64,000 nt of DNA, from assembly GCA_963978545.1 (NCBI GenBank), contig OZ021725.1, forward strand, positions 7,078,346 through 7,142,345, given 5' to 3'. A model generated the notes under the pieces. It was not told where the DNA came from. It saw only the letters and a list, made by a program, of their open reading frames with translations, and made no database searches. This stretch comes from Linyphia triangularis. Lineage: Eukaryota > Arthropoda > Arachnida > Araneae > Linyphiidae. Position numbers and translations under genes: made by a program. Of the stretch, positions 46,901 through 56,300 are shown in pieces; the first letter of the stretch is position 1; every line of letters begins with the position of its first letter.

Positions 46901-49900
46901 TTTGAGAGGTGCTCAAAGCCGATTATGAGGTTGATGCTCACCAATGTGTTTTACAATCAAATCAAATCCATATTGCACGGATGGTTCACAAAATTTGTGG
47001 ATGGCAATAAATGTCTCGCGCTATCTTAAAAATGAATGAAAGTCTATGGTCGGCGCCCATTATCCAGAGAAACGGCTATTTCAGTTACCCGGAAGCAACA
47101 ATCCTGTCAACAATATGGTTGGCCCATATGGTTGTGTGGATAAGTGGGCACGGGTGGAACTCGCAATCCAACCACTTCCCTGTGGTGAGTTCTGGGTTTT
47201 TTCTGAATTTTATTCCAGAAAAAAGCAAAGAGTTGCATAGAAAACAATGAAAATACACATTTTTAACTATATGATAAAAATCTGCAAAAAATCAAGGAGG
47301 AAATGGAAGCGGAAGATATTTTTTTGTTTTTCCCGAAACTTTGCACACCTAATCTACCCACTAGTACCCAACTTTTCAGCAGTAGGGCAAGAACAAAATC
47401 GAAAATTTATTTTTTACCCTCTACCCTATTGTTCATCCAACTTCCTCCATCGGGAACCGGCAGCGGCTGACTTTGAAGACTTTTTTGCCATACCTTTGAA
47501 AAGGGCGGACAGAACACACATTTGACCAAACGGAACACATTTTTGAGCAAGGGAAAACAATACTCTTGGGCTTAAGGCCCAAGGCAATTAAAGACTTCGC
47601 CATTTGAACACTTTTACTACTGTCGCTAAATGTTTTAAGTTTTTTTTTTTTTTTTTTTAAAGTTAAGGTAAGTGATCCAAATGTGGGCATTATAGCCAAA
47701 AATAGTAAGGCCAAACTGGACATAATAACACCCCATAACAAGTTTTTAAACAGTGTACAATATTATAGTGTATTTGAAAGTTGTGCGAAATTCCACACCC
47801 CTATACTAAACTTCAACTTAACTAGACATCACTTAGACGGTAGATCGTCACAGTGCTCATAGGTATTTAATCCATTTTGGCGGCGTGAAAGCATAATGTT
47901 CGCCAAACCACAACCCTATAGAGAACAAAAGGCTGTAAGGTTTGGCGAGAATTATGTCTTCACTCCGCCAAAATGGATTAAATACCTATGAGCACTGTGA
48001 CGATCTATCGTCTAAGTGATGTCTAGTTAAGTTGAAGTTTAGTATAGTTATTTGAATAGATCTTTCCTTGAAAGAATGAAGGGAAGTTATTTAGCGTTCA
48101 AATAGTTTTGTCACGAATTTTGAAAATTTATTCGTGAACGTCTTACTTGTCCATGAACGCAATATTTGTTCCCTCTTGAATGCTATTTCAACGAGCTGCT
48201 TATAACTTTACGATAAATTCTTTATTACCCTGGGCCTTTAGCCCAAGGGTATTGTTTTAGTTAGGTCATAAGTGAGTTCCGTCCGCACTTTTCAAAGATA
48301 TGGCAAAAAAGGCTTCAATCAACGTCAGCCGTTGCCGGTTCCCATTAGAGGAAGTCTGATAAACAAGTTTGCGAGTACCACTACGCTGGTCGTACCGTTA
48401 AAACTTTTCATTGTGCAAGTTCCATACTGACTTCTTTTTCATTGTGCAAGGACCAAACGGCACTACGCTGGTCGTATTGTTGAAACTTTTCATTGTGAAG
48501 GGGAAAACCGCACTACGCTCTACAGATCCGTTAATAATCAAGATAACTATGGCATGTTGCATGTCGTAGAAAAGGTGAGCATGTTGGTAGTACCGAGTGT
48601 ACGGTCGGTTGTACCATTTTGGATTTCGTCATTTTTCAAAATATCTCTAGCACGGTAGGTGTCGTTGGATTCGTCTCGAAGTATTATGATCGTTAGTGGT
48701 ACCGAGTCTACCGTCGGAGGTACCATTTCCGGTTTGTCATTTTTCATGATAGCTATGACATATTGGGTGTCGTTGGGTTCGTCTTGAAGTATTATGATCG
48801 TTAGTGGTACCGAGTCTACCGTCGGAGGTAATATTTCCGGTTTGTCATTTTTCATGATAGCTATGACATATTGGGTGTCGTTGGACTCGTCTCGAAGTAT
48901 TATGATCGTTAGTGGTACCGAGTGTACCGTCAGAGGTACCATTTCCGGTTTGTCATTTTTCAAGATAGCTATGACATATTGGGTGTCGTTGGATTCGTCT
49001 TGAAGTATTATGATCGTTAGTGGTACCGAGTGTACCGTCAGAGGTACCATTTCCGGTTTGTCATTTTTCAAGATAGCTAGGGTATGTTGCGTGTCGTTGG
49101 ACTCATCTTGAAGAATTTCGACCGTTGGTGGTACCGGATGTACCATGTATGGTACCATTTACAGTTGGTCATTTTTCAAGATAGCTATGGCATCTTGGGT
49201 GTCGTTGGGCTCGTCTTGAAGTATTATGAAGGTTGGTGGTACCATTTCCGGTTTGTCATTTATGAAAAAAAGCTATGGCATTTTGGTTGTTGATGAACTC
49301 GTCTTGAAAAATTATGACGGTTAGTGATACTGAATGTATCATCAAGTGGTATCACATTCTGTTTATCATTTTTCATGATACCTATGTTATGTTGGGTCTC
49401 ATTGGACTCGTCTTGAAGTATTATGATTATTGGTGATACCGTTTGTACCGTCGGTTGTAGCATTTCTGGTTATGTCATTTTTCAAGATAGCTATGGCATG
49501 TTGGGTGTCGATGAACTCGTCTTGAAGACCTATGACTGTTGGTGGTATCGAGTGCACCGTTGGTTGTAGCATTTCCGGTTTTGTAATATTTCAAGATAGC
49601 TATGGCATGGTGGGTCTCGATGGACTCGTTTTTAAGTATTACGGTTATTGGTGGTACCGAGTGTACCGTCGGCGGCACTATTTCCGATTTATCATTTTTC
49701 AAGTTAGATGTGACATGTTGCGTGTCGTTGACTCATCTTGGTGAATTTCGACCATTGGTGGTACCGGATGTACCATGTACCATTTCTAGTTGGTCAACTT
49801 TCAAGATAGCTATAGCATGTTAGGTGTGCCACTATCCTGCAGCCCTAGGGTATTATTTGTATTGTTTTCGATTCGTCACAAGTGTGGTCAGGTGTCGGTC

Positions 49901-52900
49901 CCTATTTGATGTTTGGCATGCTCAGGGAAGGCATTGAGTGGGCATGCGCCTCTCCACCTGCTTGTTTAAAAAGAGATAGAGTATTCTAATGTTGTTTAGT
50001 TGTATTAATATATCGATATTTCATAAAACTCAAATTTTAAAAAAAAAAAATAATAAATTGTAATGGCCTTGTGTAATGGGCCCAGGGTAATATGCACATC
50101 GGCCTTAAACCGATTACAATGTCTACTTTTTTTTTATTCGGTTTGTAGTACCGTTATAACTGTAATAGTTTTCCAGCAATATTTTTATTTGATCCGGGAC
50201 AAGAGATTGTGATTAGCCTGCACATTTACAATCGCAAGGAGATTGATAAATTAATTTTCATACGTGATTGTTGCCTCTTAACATTCCCCTCTGATTCCAG
50301 GCTCATTCGATGTGTCTCGTGCCTCTGCCCAGGAGTTTGTCTCCTCAGTGTTGATGGTTAGTGAGCTGACCCTTGAGTGTGAAGCAACGCAGGTGTGTGG
50401 GGGCATATTCGTGCTGGACTTGGCGGGCATGAGGGTTCACCACTACAGCCAGTTCCTCACCATTTCCTTCATATCTTTCGTCATTAGAGTCGTGCAGGTG
50501 AGATTTGTCCTGAGGAGGACTGCACAAGTTGATTTGTTAAGTCGAAATTGGAAGGGGTATAAATTGTAGAACTAAAAATTACAAAAAAATTGTGTCCAGA
50601 CACACTAAACTTTTCCCTCTTTAAAAAATTTATAAAGATGTACTAACAATCTCTTTTATGTAATAACAATCTCTTTTAGAATCTCCTACTAAACTTTTCC
50701 CTCTTTAAAAAATTTATAAAGATGTACTAACAATCTCTTTTATGTAATAACAATCTCTTTTAGAATCTCCTACTAAACTTTTCCCTCTTTAAAAAGTTTA
50801 TAAAGATGTAATAACAATCTCTTTTATGTAATAACAATCTCTTTTAGAATCTCCTACTAAACTTTTCCCTCTTTAAAAAATTTATTAAGATGTAATAACA
50901 ATCTCTTTTATGTAATAACAATCTCTTTTAGAATCTCCTTTTTAATTTTATCTGTCCTTTCAAGTATTAATCACTTCACATATCTCCGCCGACCAAACGG
51001 TATAGTGGTTAGCGTGCTAGCTTCTAGACTGTGAGGTTGCGGGTTCGAGTCCCGTGTTAGGCATGGGTGTTTGTAAATGTATGTTGGCTTGTTTAATGAC
51101 GAATGTTTCGGCGCATTATAGCCCTAGTGTTGCTGACGGTGCCAGATAATCTGAAAACAACCAAACTTCACATATCTCCACTAACGTCCCACTTTTTCAA
51201 CAGCACGTTCATGTGAGATTTGCTTAGATCAGAGAGTTCCATAATTATACAGTATTGCTCGCTCTTGCGTCAGACGGTTTTATCCCTTTGGTATTTTAAT
51301 TTCTGCTAAGCTCAGCACGATTCTTCCCACGGTTTAATATAGTAATAGTTTCACGAGACGATGATGATGCATTCTTTTCCTATCTGTCGTCCTAATCATA
51401 CGTAAAAATCTCTCTCTCTATTATTTTGTTTCTCCTTGACAACGGAGGGGGTTCTAATATTAAGGAATCACTAGCTGTTAATCTTTTATCAAGTAAAGCG
51501 AGCTTATGATTGCGAAACTATGAACCTTTCGGCGAGGAAAGCGAGCCTGTGCTTGCGTAACAAATAACTTTTCAGCGAGCGAAACCAGCCTGTGCTTATG
51601 TGTCAATGCATTTTTCAGATAGAGGTGTTTGAGTAACAACGAAACTTTCAGCGAGCGAAGCGACCTTGGTTTTACTTAGTAATTAACCTTCCAGTAAGCA
51701 AAGCGAGCCCATTCACGAAGCGCTAAGAGATGGCGGACCTATACACCAATGACGGTCTCCACAACGCCGTGCCACGCAGCTTGTAATAAATATCTTCAAA
51801 ACATTCGCTGCCTATCACGTTCCAGAGTTGGATGTCTTGTTACTCCCAAGTAGTCCATTCTGATCAGACTACACCCGATCGGAGTTGCAGCTTATGCTGG
51901 AATTAACTCAAGTAACAAAATAACATTTGCATGTGATATAAATATCAGATACGTCTTGTCTTTTTCTATAAGGTTATCTGGGAGCTTGTGTTTTTAAAAC
52001 ACAGTTTCAGATAATTTCAGCAAAGAACGGTAACTCCGATCTGGCGCAGTCTGATCTGGAGAGTAGGCCTGGGCAATGTTAACATTTCTGCATCGCGATA
52101 TATCGGGAAGCAAACATCACGATGTCACGATACATCACGATGTTAACTATATATTTTTTACAAAATACTATAAAACAACGTTTTCATAACACGCTATGTA
52201 GCCGAAAGTTATGCCTTACTTAGCTTTGCAACATTTTATTGAATTCATGTATGGAAGTTTATTTTAAATAACATGAGCAGCGATCGAATTACTTTCAGAG
52301 GGATACACAAAGCACCCAAGGGGTATAAGCCGGTTATTATTTTTTTTAATCCGGATTTTTCAATTTATCTTAATGAAATTTTACTTTGTTGCTATCTACG
52401 GAAGGAGAGGTAGGGGGGGGGGGGCGAGGACAAGTGCACATGTTTCTTTAGTTATTGGATATTCTTAATTATTAAATCAAAAACATACTTTATAATGAAT
52501 ATTATTTACTATATATAATATAACTAATAAACAATAAAAATAAAATTAATGCATAACATTTAAAATTCTAATGATCTTTATTTTGTGCCAAAAAAAATCT
52601 GCATTTCAGCATTTTTAAGAAGCAATGTTGGATTGAGTAATTAATCTTATGGAAATGAACTTTATTCAAATCGTACAAACTGAAAAAAAAAATTATAAAA
52701 CATTTATTTACTTACGAGTCAGAAGGGAAAATCCTTCAACGTAAATGGGAAAAAAATCGTTTATAAGTATTTAAGCAATCAAACTAGAGCAACAACTGTG
52801 ATCAGTCCATGCGCTAGTTCATACTGACTTTGGCAGATATAACAAACCATTATAGTAATAAACAATCTGATTATCTTAACTGGGTAAGAACTAGACATAA

Positions 52901-53325
52901 ATTACCACGCAAAAATATCGCAATCCCCTTGAGTTAATAAATAAAGCAAAGCTCTCAAAGGGTAAAAATGTTAGATAAAAAAAATCCTGAAGTTAATGTA
53001 AAAGATTTAAAAATACAAAAATGTAATATTTTATTTCTTCCAAGTTAGAGAAAAAAAAATCAAAAATGAAACACAAAAAGTTTAGGAAATACTCAATTGA
53101 ATTCCAAAAATAGAATATCAAGGTCTTATATCTGATGACAAATTAAATAAAAATCAAAACGTTTTTCATGAGTTGAGAGAACAACAAAAAAAAAATGTTC
53201 AAAAAATAAAAGGAATACTTCTTTCATGGAATCTCCAATATTACTAGACTAACTGGCGCCTGAAAACCACCTCGTAATTTAATACTCAACTGTAAAAACA
53301 AAGTAGGAAATAAACGCAAGACCTA

Positions 53326-53357
<32 letters not shown>

Positions 53358-56300
53358 ATCGTTAAATTGAATTATAATTTCAACATGGTCATGGTCATGG
53401 TCATACGTGCTTTTTTTCCCTTGAAATGTGCACTTTTTTCCAACTTTATTTTTAATTTCAAAAGCCAGGGGATGCAAAGGCGAATGCTACATGTAATAAG
53501 TGATTAAGTGCGCGATGCCATCTGTGGCGTTTTTTTCTATTCAATCATGGAAGCATCGCACATATCGGATACAATTACCACGATGCCGATACAGCAAAAG
53601 CAAATGGAAATCGTCTCAAACGGCGCGGTGTAGCTGTTACACTACGTTTCTTTAGTCTTGGATACATCGCGCATATGCAGGGAGGATTACTGCGATCTGG
53701 TGAAAAATCGTGTCTCAAACGGCGCGGTGTCGACGGTTTCAATACGTTTCTATAGTATTTTAGAAACATCGCGCATGAATCGTGGCATCATCGGTTCTTC
53801 GTCCTTGAAGTGCTAGGCAATGAGTGTATCGCGCTCTCGTCAAAAAAGATCGTGCGATGTTTCGGTTTAGGGAAAATAATGACACCGGTTTGACGATGTT
53901 GATTTCACACCAGTTTTAGACGATGTATCGATACATCGCCCAAGCCTACTGGAGAGTAACAAGACATAAAGAAGAAGAAAAAAAAAGTGTACTTGTATAC
54001 CGATTGGAAAGCATATTTCTTTTTACAGTGTGTATATTTTAAGTGGAACTCTAATGTTTATTTCTGATCCCAGGATTGCCTTCCAGAGCGACTGAAGGCT
54101 GTCCATTTCGTGAACGAACCTTTCATATTTCACGCCGTTTTCCAAGTGCTGAAACCCATGGTCAAGAAGAAGATCAAAGAAAGGGTGAGTGCTGTACTGA
54201 TAATCGATTTAGATAAACAACTGGATAAGACTGCTCCGATGTCAATGCAAGGAGGAAAACGCGCCGGTGGTTGATGACCTCTGGGTGGATGATTAACCAA
54301 TCACAGTTCACTTTTATAGTTGGATAGGAATGCAAATAACCTTGTAAATTGCTATAGTAGATATTTTTATGCTAATTATTACTAATTAAGGTCTACTATT
54401 GACATTTCTGTTGTGTACAATCCAAAATTTTATTTTCAATCCACGGCAATCCGTATTTTTTGTCCACCCAATGACCTGGCAACGGCTTCATTTTCCCAGC
54501 GTTAAGCAGTCTATCCAATTGTTTATCTATATCGATGGTACTGACACAATCAAACATGTTGTGCAACACATGTTTAATGGACAAATGCTTTGTTCCCACA
54601 GCAAATTTGAGAGCGCAATATTCAAAAAGATTAAAGAGAAATGTTCCATCAAATTTAATTGTACAACGAATTATTTCTTGCAGATTTACTGCCCTGATCA
54701 AAAGATAAATGTTTTATCTGTTACGATAAAACAAAGAGTGTGTGTGTCGGTCTATCAAGGTTCCCCCTCAAATCACTAAATGAAAATCAATGACTTTTTA
54801 AGGACCTAAATAATGTTTTTAAGGACTTTTGAAAAAAAAATTCCAGGCATCATGTCTGTATATAAATTTTTAATAAAGCATATTCTAACAAAAAAGTTAC
54901 AAGTTGGTGGATGCGTAACATAAATATAACAAGAGAATTCCGATACAGTGCAGATAAGTGGCGGTCAAGCGGGGAAAGCAAGTTCGAGTCGTATTTTTAT
55001 AATTTTTGCAGTTGGGCACACAACATCCGCAAAACTTAAGGAATTTTAAGGACCTATAAGAATTTTCAAGGACTTTTAGGCACCTCTAAGCCTTTTCAAG
55101 CACTTTCAAGGCCTTGAAAACAAGTTCGAAATTATTAAGCACTTTTAATGACTTTCAATGACCTTGGGAACCCTGGTCTATAGAAATCTACTTAAAATAG
55201 TCGTAGAGCTCTGAAATTTTCAACGTAAGTAGTTTTAACCTTCTAATTTGAATTTTGAAAAGCAGATTGTTGAAATTTTAATTAGTTTTTTCAATTAAAT
55301 TTTTTGTTTTCGATTTCCAAAGGCGTTTTTTTTTTTCTTCCAAAGCGTCGAACATTGCAAAGAGTCAGTGGAATACTAGCCACAGCAGTGGACCAGTATA
55401 TTAAGCTCCATAATAGGATTGCATGTGGCTTGTGTGTGCGACTGAAGCGGTGGCGCGCCTTGGCCTCTCGAGTGGCTCTGTATTGTTACGAATTTTTGTA
55501 CATTTGTAAATATTTCGTAGTGTTAATTTTGTAAATAGGAAAATTTATGTACATTTCGCATAAGGCAGTGCAATAGTTCGTCTTAACTTGGCTTCCCTGC
55601 AGTGTGTCTATTAATGCTTGATAACGAGTTTTACAGAGATAACGCTGGGAAGCAAGTTTTACAAGGAGCAGGGCATTTAACATTATGGTAATGGCAATCT
55701 CACCAAATTGGCGAGATAGAACCAAGTTGGCGAAGGTTTTGGCAACTAATTTTTGTCGCCAAACTTGGCGACCATTTGGCAACATTTTTGGTCCCCATGT
55801 TCATGTATAGGACTTTTCGACTACTATCTGGAAAGTTCTCCAAATGTCTATCTCTAGAAGATTCACGAAGTATTGATTCCTAAATAAGACCGGCCGTAAG
55901 TGGAGTTGGTAGGTTAGTCAGTTAGTTGACTGGAGTTAGTTAGTTGAGGTACTGACTGAGTGGAGTTACTGACTTGGTTGTCTGTCAGCGAGCATTCATA
56001 GAGTTCCGAAAGCGAACTGTATTGCATTGGCTTTTGCGGCGATTTAGCAGTTGTGTGTCAAGTTTAACTGCTGTTTGTGCTCTATTGTTGTATATAGAGC
56101 TGTATTGTGTCTACTAGAACAAGAAGGTCTGGAGTTGTAAAGGAGTCTGTGAAGAGTTATATTGGAATAAATTTCTGCAAGTTTTGATCTGCTTTGGTTT
56201 CAAATCTTTCGAACCCGTCCACGCAACAGTATAATAAAGACCCTTAATCATTCTCTTCTCGTTTTAGATCCACTTTCACGGCCACAATCTGAGCAGCCTC

